DNA of 64,000 nucleotides from an uncultured Clostridia bacterium (GCA_934481345.1 CAKSPF010000002.1:186001-250000); one strand, 5' to 3'; shown: positions 42,187 through 50,362, counted from the stretch's first letter. Notes: generated from the letters alone by a model not told the origin. Program-made: numbers and translations.

Positions 42187-43968
42187 ATGATGTGTCAAAA
42201 ACACGAAAATACACTTACAGATGATGAAATTTCTAAAAATAACAACGAAAATTCATCTGATACAAACGACGCAGCGAGTTCAGATAATTCCGAATGCAGC
42301 AATGATGAATTGGCTGAAAATAATATTGATAATCCAAAATCAAGAAATATAGGATTGTATGTTACCTTAATATCGGTTTTGGTCGCGGTAATTGCTATTA
42401 ATGTAATTGCTGTAAAATACGGTTTGTTGAATGGCTTATCTGATAGAAAACTACAAAAATTATTAAGAGAGAACGGATATAATTATGATTCTGCAAAGGT
42501 TGAAACGGTTCTTGACTTGAATAACGATGTAAAAGGATTAGACAACAACGGCAGCAACAAATTGGTGCTGATAAATAACAACGGTTATTACGGTTTAGCA
42601 GTTATAAATACACAAACAAACAAGGTTACAATTCCGACATTCGGATATATTCCTTTAAATGTTGTTCAACAGGAAATATGGAATATGGGTAAAGATGTCA
42701 ATATCAAAAATGCTTCCATATTAAAAAAATACATAGAAAAATATGGAGTAAACGGGCTGGAAAACAAGGAGTATGCAGAAGAATACTTGCGGGAAATAAC
42801 GGGGACAGACGGAATTATACAAACCGAAACGGCTCAAAATATTATAAGTAATTCCACAATGAGTATATTCAAAAATATAAAATCCCCCGATGAAGTTACC
42901 GTTTTATTTGAGAAAAACAGTGCAGTGCCGCTATATTATGCAACACAGTCTTCTCAAATGGTTTATAATTGGAGCCAAATATTTTCCGAATATGTATATA
43001 ACATATGGTCGGTTAATACAGACAGGAAAACACAGCAAACAATGATGGCAATATACGGTCCGCCGTATGTTTCAAAAACCGTATGGGCAGTTGTTAACAG
43101 TGATTTAAAAGAAGTCGGAACTTTTAACAGTTTGGAAAGTGCGAAAGCAGTGTTGCTATCTGAAAATAAAGCGAAAACAAATAAATTATCCGATAAAAAA
43201 GATGCTTCAAATAAGTCTGCAAAAAATGAGCAGAAAACTAATGATTCAAAACGGGATTTGATATTGCAGACTAATCCCGAATATGAACCGTTTGAATACT
43301 ATAATGAAAACAATAAAATAAGCGGTATTGATATAGAGATAGCTCAATACATAGCAAAGAAGTTGGATTTAGAATTGGTTATACAGCCTGTTGACTTTGA
43401 TTCCTTACTGCAGAATTTATCACAGGGAAAATGTGATATTGTATTATCGGGAATGATGTGTACAGAAGACAGAAAAAAATACGCATACTTTTCTGACCCG
43501 TATTATGATGATTATTGTATTGCTTTAAATAAAGATAATACGGAATTAAATAAACGAATATTACGGGTCTATAATAAAATGAAGCAAAACGGCAGTTTGG
43601 AGAAAATACTGAACAAATATTCTGCACAGATTGAGGATATTGGTTTGAATTTTACCGATTACAAAAATAATATTTTGCTTACGGGTAAAGATATATCAAC
43701 CGTTCGCACAGAATATGATAATGATAAAAAACAGTATTATATTGCTTTGACATTCACCGCACAGGGGAGAAAAAAGTTTAAAAAAGCTACTGCCGATATA
43801 GCAAAACTCCCTTCTCCAAATAATAAAATAGACATCAAATTGGACGGTATTGTTATTTCGAGTCCATCGGTTTCAGAAGAAATTGACAGTGATTCTTGTA
43901 TTATATCAGGCGACTTTTCAAAAGAAAGTGCAGAATCACTTGCCAAACAAATAGAGGACGCAATGTAA
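42187..43968 (+). CDS. Membrane-anchored chimera of solute-binding lobe and SecD P1-head-like domain
   Basis: The 593-residue protein has an acidic Asn/Ser-rich cytoplasmic tail (1-52), one transmembrane helix (about 56-79), an unrecognised extracytoplasmic region (80-320) with WAVVNSDLKEVG, and a charged linker (321-356). Residues 357-480 match lobe I of family 3 solute-binding proteins: EYEPFEYYNENNKISGIDIE, CDIVLSGMMCTEDRKKYAYF then SDPYYDDYCIAL, directly joined to the closing helix KDNTELNKRILRVYNKMKQN. Lobe II is absent. Residues 495-593 align with the P1 head of SecD, including ILLTGKDIS, a KKFKKAT helix, IKLDGIVISSPSV and a final ESAESLAKQI helix. It is a lone gene with its own promoter. 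No transporter genes are adjacent. Function is unknown; a surface sensor or assembly factor is possible. Confidence 0.85.
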   Translation: MMCQKHENTLTDDEISKNNNENSSDTNDAASSDNSECSNDELAENNIDNPKSRNIGLYVTLISVLVAVIAINVIAVKYGLLNGLSDRKLQKLLRENGYNYDSAKVETVLDLNNDVKGLDNNGSNKLVLINNNGYYGLAVINTQTNKVTIPTFGYIPLNVVQQEIWNMGKDVNIKNASILKKYIEKYGVNGLENKEYAEEYLREITGTDGIIQTETAQNIISNSTMSIFKNIKSPDEVTVLFEKNSAVPLYYATQSSQMVYNWSQIFSEYVYNIWSVNTDRKTQQTMMAIYGPPYVSKTVWAVVNSDLKEVGTFNSLESAKAVLLSENKAKTNKLSDKKDASNKSAKNEQKTNDSKRDLILQTNPEYEPFEYYNENNKISGIDIEIAQYIAKKLDLELVIQPVDFDSLLQNLSQGKCDIVLSGMMCTEDRKKYAYFSDPYYDDYCIALNKDNTELNKRILRVYNKMKQNGSLEKILNKYSAQIEDIGLNFTDYKNNILLTGKDISTVRTEYDNDKKQYYIALTFTAQGRKKFKKATADIAKLPSPNNKIDIKLDGIVISSPSVSEEIDSDSCIISGDFSKESAESLAKQIEDAM

Positions 43969-43995
43969 TAAAAACTGAAATTATATAGACAACTC

Positions 43996-44069
43996 AAAAC
44001 CACATCAGAATGAACGCGAAAGTATTTATATATACTATCGTTGAAAGTCAATTCTAATGTGGTTTTTGT
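43996..44069 (+). terminator. Long imperfect terminator hairpin after the chimera gene
   Basis: AAAACCACAT (43996-44005) and ATGTGGTTTT (44057-44066) pair, extended inward by AGAAT/ATTCT and by a further weak stem around ATTTATATAT. A TTTTT tract overlaps the 3' arm and TTTCTTGG follows. Confidence 0.55.
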
Positions 44070-44160
44070 GTTTCTTGGTGCAGTTAATTTCAAAATCAGT
44101 TCTGAACAGTTTGAAAACGGGGTGTAATTTCAGACGTTATCTTCGTAAATGATTTAATAA

Positions 44161-44197
44161 AAAAGATTACCGTTCAAAACAAAACGGTAATCTTTTT
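44161..44197 (-). terminator. Terminator of the tRNA-Pro gene
   Basis: A fourteen-pair stem (AAAAGATTACCGTT / AACGGTAATCTTTT) follows the tRNA 3' end directly, and on the minus strand the second arm ends in a TTTTTT tract. Confidence 0.8.
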
Positions 44198-44198
44198 T

Positions 44199-44275
44199 TG
44201 GTCGGGGTGACGAGATTTGAACTCACGACCTCTGCGTCCCGAACGCAGCGCTCTACCAAACTGAGCCACACCCCG
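44199..44275 (-). tRNA. tRNA-Pro (anticodon CGG)
   Basis: The minus strand folds as a cloverleaf: acceptor CGGGGTG/CACCCCG, D arm with GCTCAGTTTGGTAGAGC, anticodon stem CTGCG/CGCAG with loop TTCGGGA (anticodon CGG, codon CCG), T arm with GTTCAAATC, discriminator A and an encoded CCA end. It is 77 bases including CCA. Confidence 0.95.
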
Positions 44276-44479
44276 CAACAACTATTGTATTATATCACCA
44301 TATTGGCAGTTTGTCAATGGAAAAAAGGCAAAAAATTCAAAGAATTTTACAATTTGTGATATTTTGGCTTTATTACATATTTCACAGCTCCAAAGCAGCT
44401 TGACCAATTCATGATTTCAAATTAAAATAACACCTGAGCATTGTCTTTAATTATTTAAAAACCGATAGGAGTAAACCAA

Positions 44480-44689
44480 ATGAGCAAATACAATCCTTTA
44501 TGGGAATATATACAAAACAGTAAAGAATCACCGTTGAAACTGACATTCAGCGAAATACATGATATTTCCGGAACGGAAATGGATCATTCTTTTCTTAAAT
44601 ACAAAAAAGAATTGAAAGAGTACGGATATGAAGTTAAGAAAATATCATTAAAAGAGCAAACGGTTATTTTTGAAAAAGCAGGTAAATAG
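44480..44689 (+). CDS. Small uncharacterised protein
   Basis: The 69-residue hydrophilic protein begins MSKYNPLWEYIQNSKESPLK and continues with LTFSEIHDISGTEMDHSFLK and KYKKELKEYGYEVKKISLKE. It resembles a family of small proteins scattered through Clostridia (DUF7662-like) in which a YxPLWxYI opening and a SFLxYKKEL helix recur, suggesting a winged-helix-like fold; this is from memory. GATAGGAG lies well placed before the ATG. It stands alone between two tRNA genes of the opposite strand. No function is known. Confidence 0.7.
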   Translation: MSKYNPLWEYIQNSKESPLKLTFSEIHDISGTEMDHSFLKYKKELKEYGYEVKKISLKEQTVIFEKAGK

Positions 44690-44754
44690 TTATACGGTAA
44701 ACACATTTTATCAATTGTGCTGAACATTTTATTTATAACAGCAGGTGTTTTTCT

Positions 44755-44788
44755 GTACAAAAAAGGAGCAAAGCGAATTTTGCTCCTT
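44755..44788 (-). terminator. Terminator of the tRNA-Ser gene
   Basis: A ten-pair stem (AAGGAGCAAA / TTTGCTCCTT) starts directly after the CCA end and is followed on the minus strand by a TTTTTT tract. Confidence 0.82.
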
Positions 44789-44789
44789 G

Positions 44790-44881
44790 TGGCGGAGATG
44801 GTGGGATTTGAACCCACGTGCCGCTCATCACGGCAACACGATTTCCAATCGTGCTCGTTATGACCACTTCGATACATCTCC
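44790..44881 (-). tRNA. tRNA-Ser (anticodon GGA)
   Basis: Minus-strand cloverleaf with acceptor GGAGATG/CATCTCC, anticodon stem CACGA/TCGTG around TTGGAAA (anticodon GGA, codons UCC/UCU), a long variable arm with GCCGTGATGAGCGGC, T arm GTTCAAATC, discriminator G and an encoded CCA. The long variable arm is diagnostic of tRNA-Ser. It is 92 bases. Confidence 0.95.
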
Positions 44882-44968
44882 GTATCTTCTCAAACCGACT
44901 TACATATTATAACAGGTTTTCATCGGTTAGTCAATAGCTTTTTTTATTTTTTTGAAAATACATAACAT

Positions 44969-45008
44969 GCAGCCGGGCAAATCCGCTTGCGGAAACCCGG
45001 CTGCTTTT
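44969..45008. terminator. GC-rich hairpin downstream of the LUD-domain gene
   Basis: GCAGCCGGG pairs with CCCGGCTGC and, beyond a small internal loop, TCCGC with GCGGA. The T tract (TTTTG) is on the plus-strand side, while the upstream gene is on the minus strand, so it may act as a transcript stabiliser or a weak terminator rather than a classical one. Confidence 0.6.
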
Positions 45009-45011
45009 GTA

Positions 45012-45692
45012 TTAATATCCCAATTCTTCTCCGACAATGATTACATTAATTCTTCCCTTTGAAGCGGGAGTCTGAGGTCCCATGACAACATAGTTTCTGC
45101 ATATTCTGTCTTCGCTTTTGCATCCGGCACACATGTATTGACCGGCTGATTTTGCAGACACGCACTGTCCCTCTGTATTGCAATATGTCTTTTTGTCAAG
45201 ACGTACACAGTTTGCCGGTGCAGCCATGCATTTTACCCTTTTGACAGCGTCGTCAAGACTGTCTGTAATTTTATTGGAGCCTGCTATTACAATAACTTTT
45301 TTCGGACCGTAGAGCATTGCCGCTACACGGTTTGAATTGCCGTCCACATTGTATAGCTCACCGTTTACGGTGATGGCATTTGTACCGCTGAAATACACAT
45401 CGGCAGAAAAAGCCGCTCTGTATATTTGTTCAATTTCTTCGCGTGATAATCCCGGCGCGGAACGGTCAAGATACTTGTATTTTCCGCTTTTTAATACGTC
45501 AATTATTCCGCATTCACCAAGGGTAACAGAGCCGCCGTGAGTTACGGTATCACCGTCGCAGAGCATGCTCTCCGCAAGTTTTTTTGCTTCTTCCTTTGTT
45601 TCGGCATAAAAGGCATTCATGTTGTTTGCCTCAAGTGCATTCATGGTTTTGGAAATTTTGGTTTGTAAAGTTTTTTTCTTGAATTCGTCCAT
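45012..45692 (-). CDS. LUD-domain protein (lactate utilisation LutC-like)
   Basis: The 226-residue protein is of the LUD/DUF162 family: MNAFYAETKEEAKKLAESML, then DGDTVTHGGSVTLGECGI, VDGNSNRVAAMLYGPKKVIV and a cysteine-bearing C-terminal part (KSAGQYMCAGCKSEDRICRN). LutC-type proteins take part in L-lactate oxidation with LutA and LutB, but those are absent here, and stand-alone LUD proteins of this length are common in Clostridia with unknown role. The cysteine cluster suggests metal binding. GAGGTG precedes the ATG. Confidence 0.85.
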   Translation of the reverse strand: MDEFKKKTLQTKISKTMNALEANNMNAFYAETKEEAKKLAESMLCDGDTVTHGGSVTLGECGIIDVLKSGKYKYLDRSAPGLSREEIEQIYRAAFSADVYFSGTNAITVNGELYNVDGNSNRVAAMLYGPKKVIVIAGSNKITDSLDDAVKRVKCMAAPANCVRLDKKTYCNTEGQCVSAKSAGQYMCAGCKSEDRICRNYVVMGPQTPASKGRINVIIVGEELGY

Positions 45693-45753
45693 TTAAAGTA
45701 ACACCTCGGTAATATTTTTTATATGATAACATATTTTTGTGAAATATTCAACT

Positions 45754-46086
45754 TTATTTTTCGAGATTATTAAGTGCAAATACTATTCCAAGTGCCATTT
45801 GCTGTCTTTTTTTATCAAGCTGCTTGAACATGTCCAAAAGCTTGATTTCATCATCGGATAAACCGCTTCCGATGCACCGCTCGGCAGGAATCTTAATATC
45901 GGTGTTTTCTATCAGATAGTCCACCGATACATCAAGTATTTCAGATAATTTTTTTAAAGTATTTATGCTCGGCTGATTTGTTCCTCTTTCGTAAGCGCTT
46001 ATCATTTTTTGTGATACATTTAATTGCATTGCCAAGCCTGTTTGATTCAAATTCTTTTGTTTACGCAGTTCTTCGATTCGCTTCAT
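45754..46086 (-). CDS. XRE-family transcriptional regulator
   Basis: The 110-residue protein has an N-terminal Cro/CI helix-turn-helix (QTGLAMQLNVSQKMISAYER, then GTNQPSINTLKKLSEILDV) and a C-terminal helical tail (LSDDEIKLLDMFKQLDKKRQ). GAGGGTCC is upstream of the ATG. It is divergent from the small membrane-protein gene at 46239, so the shared 150-base intergenic region may hold its operator. Confidence 0.9.
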   Translation of the reverse strand: MKRIEELRKQKNLNQTGLAMQLNVSQKMISAYERGTNQPSINTLKKLSEILDVSVDYLIENTDIKIPAERCIGSGLSDDEIKLLDMFKQLDKKRQQMALGIVFALNNLEK

Positions 46087-46238
46087 AGCAGGACCCTCTT
46101 TTTATAAATATTCCTTATATGAGTTATTATATACGTTTCGCTTGACAATATTCATAAATGGTATAATAATACTCGCAAAACCACTAAAGGATGGTGGCAA
46201 AAAAAGAATTTGTATAATAAATGTATTTGGAGGTTTTT

Positions 46239-46814
46239 ATGGATAATAGTCTTTTTGCACCTTTTCTCGGTATTGCGTCTTTGATAATAATGTTCATTTC
46301 TGTTGTCGGTTATAAAGGACGGGTGAATAAGTGGAGCGGCATACTTACCGTGGGGAGATCATGGCTTATCAGTATGGGTATTGTCAGCGCAATACTTATG
46401 TTATGCCGCATTATTTTTGTATTGATGGGAGAATATGTTGATTTGGTTTCGGGTTTTTTGCCTCCGCTTGTTTTTGTTGTTATCGGTATGATACAAATAA
46501 GAAAAGCCTTTTTGCTTTGTCATACCGGCCGGCAAAAAATTAGTTGTATAGCTGCAAGCGTTCTGATTGCCTATGGATTTGCTGTAAAAGTTGTATTGTG
46601 TCTGTTTACGCGTACATCTGTTTCAACCCTTTATGCAGATAACGATGAACAAGGAAATGCATTTCCGGAAACAATCATAGACGGTAATAATAACGAATAC
46701 CGTCTTTTACATACGACTACATCATCAAGTGCGGTTTATCAGGAGATACATGGTTCAAATAAACAAATAACAGTTGACATAAATCAGCTTCAGGGAAATA
46801 TGTTGATGTATTGA
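46239..46814 (+). CDS. Uncharacterised membrane protein
   Basis: The 191-residue protein has four hydrophobic segments in the first 135 residues (for example APFLGIASLIIMFISVVGY, and LVSGFLPPLVFVVIGMIQI) and a polar C-terminal domain (FPETIIDGNNNEYRLLHTTT) that should lie outside the cell. No family is recognised. The ATG at 46239 follows TTGGAGG; an in-frame ATG six codons earlier lacks a ribosome binding site. It is divergent from the XRE gene. Confidence 0.75.
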   Translation: MDNSLFAPFLGIASLIIMFISVVGYKGRVNKWSGILTVGRSWLISMGIVSAILMLCRIIFVLMGEYVDLVSGFLPPLVFVVIGMIQIRKAFLLCHTGRQKISCIAASVLIAYGFAVKVVLCLFTRTSVSTLYADNDEQGNAFPETIIDGNNNEYRLLHTTTSSSAVYQEIHGSNKQITVDINQLQGNMLMY

Positions 46815-46888
46815 TGAAATTAAAAAATTTTCGGTGTTAAAATTACAAACAAAAAATAAGAGTCCGAGCGGAACAGTGTTGTATTCAA

Positions 46889-46931
46889 AATAAAACGGTT
46901 AATGTTTTTAATACATTAACCGTTTTATTTT
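46889..46931. terminator. Bidirectional terminator
   Basis: A seventeen-pair stem (AATAAAACGGTTAATGT / ACATTAACCGTTTTATT) with a seven-base loop lies between the membrane-protein gene and the convergent citrate synthase gene. Confidence 0.85.
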
Positions 46932-46932
46932 G

Positions 46933-48318
46933 TTATTTTCTGTCTTCAATATTCACATATTCCTTTGAATTTCTGCAAAGGCTCTTATATGCCGGGCGAA
47001 TAATCCTGCCGCCGGAAATAACTTCTTCCATGCGGTGAGCACACCAACCGGCTGTTCTTGAAATTGCAAAGAGCGGTGTATACATCTCCGGCGGGATTTT
47101 GAGCATTTTATAAACAAATCCCGAATAAAAATCAACGTTTGCACAAATAGTCTTTGTGTCGCCTTTGACGTCGGCAAATACTTTCGGTGCAAGCTTTTCT
47201 ACTGTTTTGTACAGGTTAAACTCATTTTCCAGACCTGTCTGTGCAGAAAGCTTTTCGGCTTTTTTCTTCAATATAATTGTTCTGGGGTCTGAGAGTGTAT
47301 AAACCGCGTGTCCCATACCGTATATAAGGCCGCTTCTGTCGTTGGCTTTCCGCTTTACAATTTTTGTAAGGTAGCTGTATACCTCGTCCTCGTTTTCCCA
47401 GTTTTCTACATTTTTCATGATATTATCCATCATCTTCATAACCTGGGCATTCGCTCCGCCGTGCTTCGGTCCTTTAAGCGAGCATATAGCGCCTGCTATA
47501 GCACTGTATGTATCGGTTCCCGAAGACGAAAGAACACGGCATGTGAATGTACTGTTGTTGCCGCCGCCGTGCTCTGCATGGAGCATAAGGGCAATATCGA
47601 GAATTTCAGCGTCAAGTGTAGTGAACTGTTTGTTTTTAGAGAGCATTCTGAGCAGATTCTCTGCAATGGAAAGCTCCGGCTTGGGCTGATGTATTATAAG
47701 GCTTTTATTGTCAAAGTAATGTTTTTTTGCACTGTAGGAATATGCAGCTATAATCGGCATACGGGCAAGCAACTGAATTGACTGCCTTAAAATATTTTCT
47801 ATTGAGCAGTCATCGGGATTGTTGTCATATGAATAGAGCGAAAGCACACTTCTTGCCATTTTGTTCATTATGTCTTTGCTCGGTCCCTTTAAAATTACAT
47901 CTTCTGTAAAAGAATCGGGAAGCTCGCGGTTATATGCCAGAAACTCGCAGTAGTTTGTAAGCTCTTCTTTTGTGGGCAGCTTGCCGAACAGCAATAAATA
48001 GCTGATTTCCTCAAAGCCGAAACGGTTGTTTATGCCATATGACTCCGTAATGTCGTTTATGTCATATCCGCGATAGGAAAGCTTGCCGTCTATAGCGGTT
48101 TTTTCACTTTCGCTGACAACATATCCGTGAACTTCGCTTACATTAGTAAGACCGGCAAGAACACCGGAACCGTCCATGTTTCTTAAGCCTCTTTTTACAT
48201 GGTAGGATATATATTCATCTTTATCAATGTTGTAGTATTCGGCGGCGTTGTTGCACATGTTCCCGAATGTCTGCCTGCGTAATTCACTTTTTGATTTGTT
48301 GTTTTTAGAGTTATCCAC
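46933..48318 (-). CDS. gltA: Citrate synthase
   Basis: The 461-residue enzyme condenses oxaloacetate with acetyl-CoA. Visible catalytic-site blocks are HAEHGGGNNSTFTCRVLSSS (split at the first His-containing loop), LKGPKHGGANAQVMKMM and YGMGHAVYTLSDPR, with the substrate-binding His and the later FADVKGDTKTICANVDFYSG. The N-terminal extension (1-60) is typical of clostridial citrate synthases. Start is GTG at 48318, ten bases after AGGAGG. A consensus-like promoter lies upstream. No other TCA enzyme is nearby, so its role is probably biosynthetic (glutamate). Confidence 0.95.
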   Translation of the reverse strand: MDNSKNNKSKSELRRQTFGNMCNNAAEYYNIDKDEYISYHVKRGLRNMDGSGVLAGLTNVSEVHGYVVSESEKTAIDGKLSYRGYDINDITESYGINNRFGFEEISYLLLFGKLPTKEELTNYCEFLAYNRELPDSFTEDVILKGPSKDIMNKMARSVLSLYSYDNNPDDCSIENILRQSIQLLARMPIIAAYSYSAKKHYFDNKSLIIHQPKPELSIAENLLRMLSKNKQFTTLDAEILDIALMLHAEHGGGNNSTFTCRVLSSSGTDTYSAIAGAICSLKGPKHGGANAQVMKMMDNIMKNVENWENEDEVYSYLTKIVKRKANDRSGLIYGMGHAVYTLSDPRTIILKKKAEKLSAQTGLENEFNLYKTVEKLAPKVFADVKGDTKTICANVDFYSGFVYKMLKIPPEMYTPLFAISRTAGWCAHRMEEVISGGRIIRPAYKSLCRNSKEYVNIEDRK

Positions 48319-48387
48319 TATATATAAACCTCCTGTCGATAAACATATAAAAAGAAAAAATCCAACAGTAACTGCAATATACCAGTA

Positions 48388-48416
48388 ATTATAACATTTT
48401 TTTCGGGTTTTTTCAA
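48388..48416 (-). promoter_or_regulatory. Promoter of gltA
   Basis: On the minus strand TTGAAA (48416-48411) and TATAAT (48393-48388) are 17 bases apart. Confidence 0.78.
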
Positions 48417-48516
48417 TAACTTAAAAAAAAGAGTTCTAACATTTGATGATTTTCTATATATTGATAAAAAAGACAAGGCTTTTTTTGGATATAATATACA
48501 TTGTCAGAGGTGGATT

Positions 48517-49467
48517 TTGAAATATATAATCTCGTGGGTTGCATTTTTGTGCGCCGCTTTAATTATACTTCCTGTCGGTATGAATTTATTTTCATCAAAA
48601 AAGAATATAAAACCGGAGCAGTCGGTATCGGTTAAAAATATATCCGTTTATTTTACAGATACAGGCAAAGTAAAAACAATGGATATAAACGAATATATTG
48701 TAGGCGTGGTATCTGCCGAGATGCCTGCTTCGTTTGAATCCGAGGCACTCAAGGCTCAGGCGGTTGCCGCAAGGACATATACACTGAGCAAATTAAAGCA
48801 AGGTTCATCCTCCGCAGAGCATAAAGGAGCCGATGTATGCACGGATTTTGCACACTGTCAGGCATATATTCCGCAGGAAAAGGCAGTTGAAAACTGGGGC
48901 AAAAATGCAAGCAAGTATTTGAAAAAATGCAAAAATGCCGTTTGTGATACTGCAAACATAATAATGGTTTATGATAACGAACCGGTGAGAGCTGTTTTTC
49001 ATTCTTCAAGCAGCGGAAAAACCGAAAATGCAAAAGATGTATGGGGCGGAAATGTACCGTATCTTGTGAGCGTCGAAAGTCCCGGCGAAGAAAAATGCCC
49101 GTCGCATGAAAGTGTTGTGACGGTAACCGCAGATGAATTTAAGAAAACGGTTATGGCAAAATATGATGTGGATTTTTCCGGAGCTTTTATAGGAAAAGCG
49201 GAAAAAACCTCTGCCGGCATGGTAAAATATCTTGAGGTTGGCAATACCAAAATAAAAGGAACTGAAATAAGAACTATGTTTAAACTGCGTTCCGCATGCT
49301 TTGACGTCACGGTAAAAGATGAAAATGTAATTTTTAATGTTACAGGCAACGGACACGGTGTGGGAATGAGCCAGTACGGCGCTAACTATCTGGCGTCTGT
49401 CGGCTATGACTACAGGCAGATATTAAAAAAGTATTATACGGGCATTGAATTTGACAGCATAAAATGA
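48517..49467 (+). CDS. spoIID: Stage II sporulation protein D (SpoIID)
   Basis: The 316-residue lytic transglycosylase degrades peptidoglycan during forespore engulfment. An N-terminal membrane anchor (residues 4-22) is followed by the SpoIID domain with the catalytic Glu68 in GVVSAEMPASFE, ALKAQAVAARTY, the cysteine-containing CTDFAHCQAY, and the C-terminal GNGHGVGMSQYGANYLA, the SpoIID/LytB fingerprint. Start is TTG at 48517 after AGAGGTGG. The SpoIIQ-like gene follows after 69 bases, in the order typical of clostridial spore formers. Confidence 0.96.
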   Translation: MKYIISWVAFLCAALIILPVGMNLFSSKKNIKPEQSVSVKNISVYFTDTGKVKTMDINEYIVGVVSAEMPASFESEALKAQAVAARTYTLSKLKQGSSSAEHKGADVCTDFAHCQAYIPQEKAVENWGKNASKYLKKCKNAVCDTANIIMVYDNEPVRAVFHSSSSGKTENAKDVWGGNVPYLVSVESPGEEKCPSHESVVTVTADEFKKTVMAKYDVDFSGAFIGKAEKTSAGMVKYLEVGNTKIKGTEIRTMFKLRSACFDVTVKDENVIFNVTGNGHGVGMSQYGANYLASVGYDYRQILKKYYTGIEFDSIK

Positions 49468-49536
49468 ATAAAATCCCTGTTTCGGTAAATATTATATTTG
49501 AAAGCTCAGAGAGATAGTACCGAAAGGAAGGATTTT

Positions 49537-50289
49537 ATGAAAAGGGAAAGAGTGCGCGGTTACGGAAATGCAAAAAGGCCTGTAACCTTTAAAGACAATA
49601 TAATTGTTTTCGGATTGTGCATTGCATGCGCCGCGGTTATAGGAATTACTTTTTATATTTCAAACATTAACCGCAGCAGTGATGAGAAAACGCAGGTAAG
49701 CAGAAGCAATTCCGAAAATAATCTGACGGAGGATTACGAGGATGTAACTGAGCCGGTAATCGAAGATAAAACCGAAGTGTATGTTCCGCCGGCGGATACG
49801 GCTGAGGAGGATAATTCAAAAGCTGTTAACGAAGATGAGATATACGGTACGGAACCGGTTGTTTCGGCAGATACAAAGGCGGTTACTTTCAGTGCACCGC
49901 TGAAGGGAAAACTCATGAAAGGGCAGAGCGCAACCGAGCTTATGTATTCCAAAACGCTTGAAGACTGGCGCATACACAACGGAACAGACATCGCCGCAAA
50001 AATAGGTACGACAGTCTGTGCTGCGTCCGACGGAGTGATAGAGGAAGCGAAAAAAGATATAATGTATGGCTATACAATAATAATAGACCATGGCAATAAT
50101 ATAAAAAGTATTTACTGTAATCTTACCGGCACGGCAATGGTACAGAAAGGAAAAACCGTAGAGAGGGGAGAGCCTATCGGCATGGTAGGCGACAGCGCTA
50201 TCTGCGAAACCTCCGATGAAGCACATCTTCATTTTGAGATAACGGTAGACGGCAATTATGTAAATCCGTTAACTTATTTTGAAATATAA
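49537..50289 (+). CDS. spoIIQ: M23 peptidase, SpoIIQ-like
   Basis: The 250-residue protein has a cytoplasmic basic N-terminus, one transmembrane helix (22-40), an acidic linker (45-110) and a LytM/M23 domain. Metal ligands His147 and Asp151 in RIHNGTDIAA and His232 in HLHFEITVDG, with His230, are all present, as in Clostridium SpoIIQ and unlike Bacillus SpoIIQ, which lost one. It should form the forespore side of the SpoIIQ-SpoIIIAH channel. The ATG at 49537 follows AAAGGAAGG. Location after spoIID supports the SpoIIQ name over a general endopeptidase. Confidence 0.9.
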   Translation: MKRERVRGYGNAKRPVTFKDNIIVFGLCIACAAVIGITFYISNINRSSDEKTQVSRSNSENNLTEDYEDVTEPVIEDKTEVYVPPADTAEEDNSKAVNEDEIYGTEPVVSADTKAVTFSAPLKGKLMKGQSATELMYSKTLEDWRIHNGTDIAAKIGTTVCAASDGVIEEAKKDIMYGYTIIIDHGNNIKSIYCNLTGTAMVQKGKTVERGEPIGMVGDSAICETSDEAHLHFEITVDGNYVNPLTYFEI

Positions 50290-50338
50290 AAAGCAAAAAT
50301 ACCTGCTTGCAAACGCATAGCAGGTACTTTTGCTTTTA
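50289..50338. terminator. Bidirectional terminator after spoIIQ
   Basis: AAAAGCAAAA-A-TACCTGC pairs with GCAGGTA-C-TTTTGCTTTT across a short loop; flanking T and A tracts serve both strands. It separates spoIIQ from the convergent rhaD. Confidence 0.8.
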
Positions 50339-50362
50339 TATAAAAGAGATTAGGTTGAAAGC

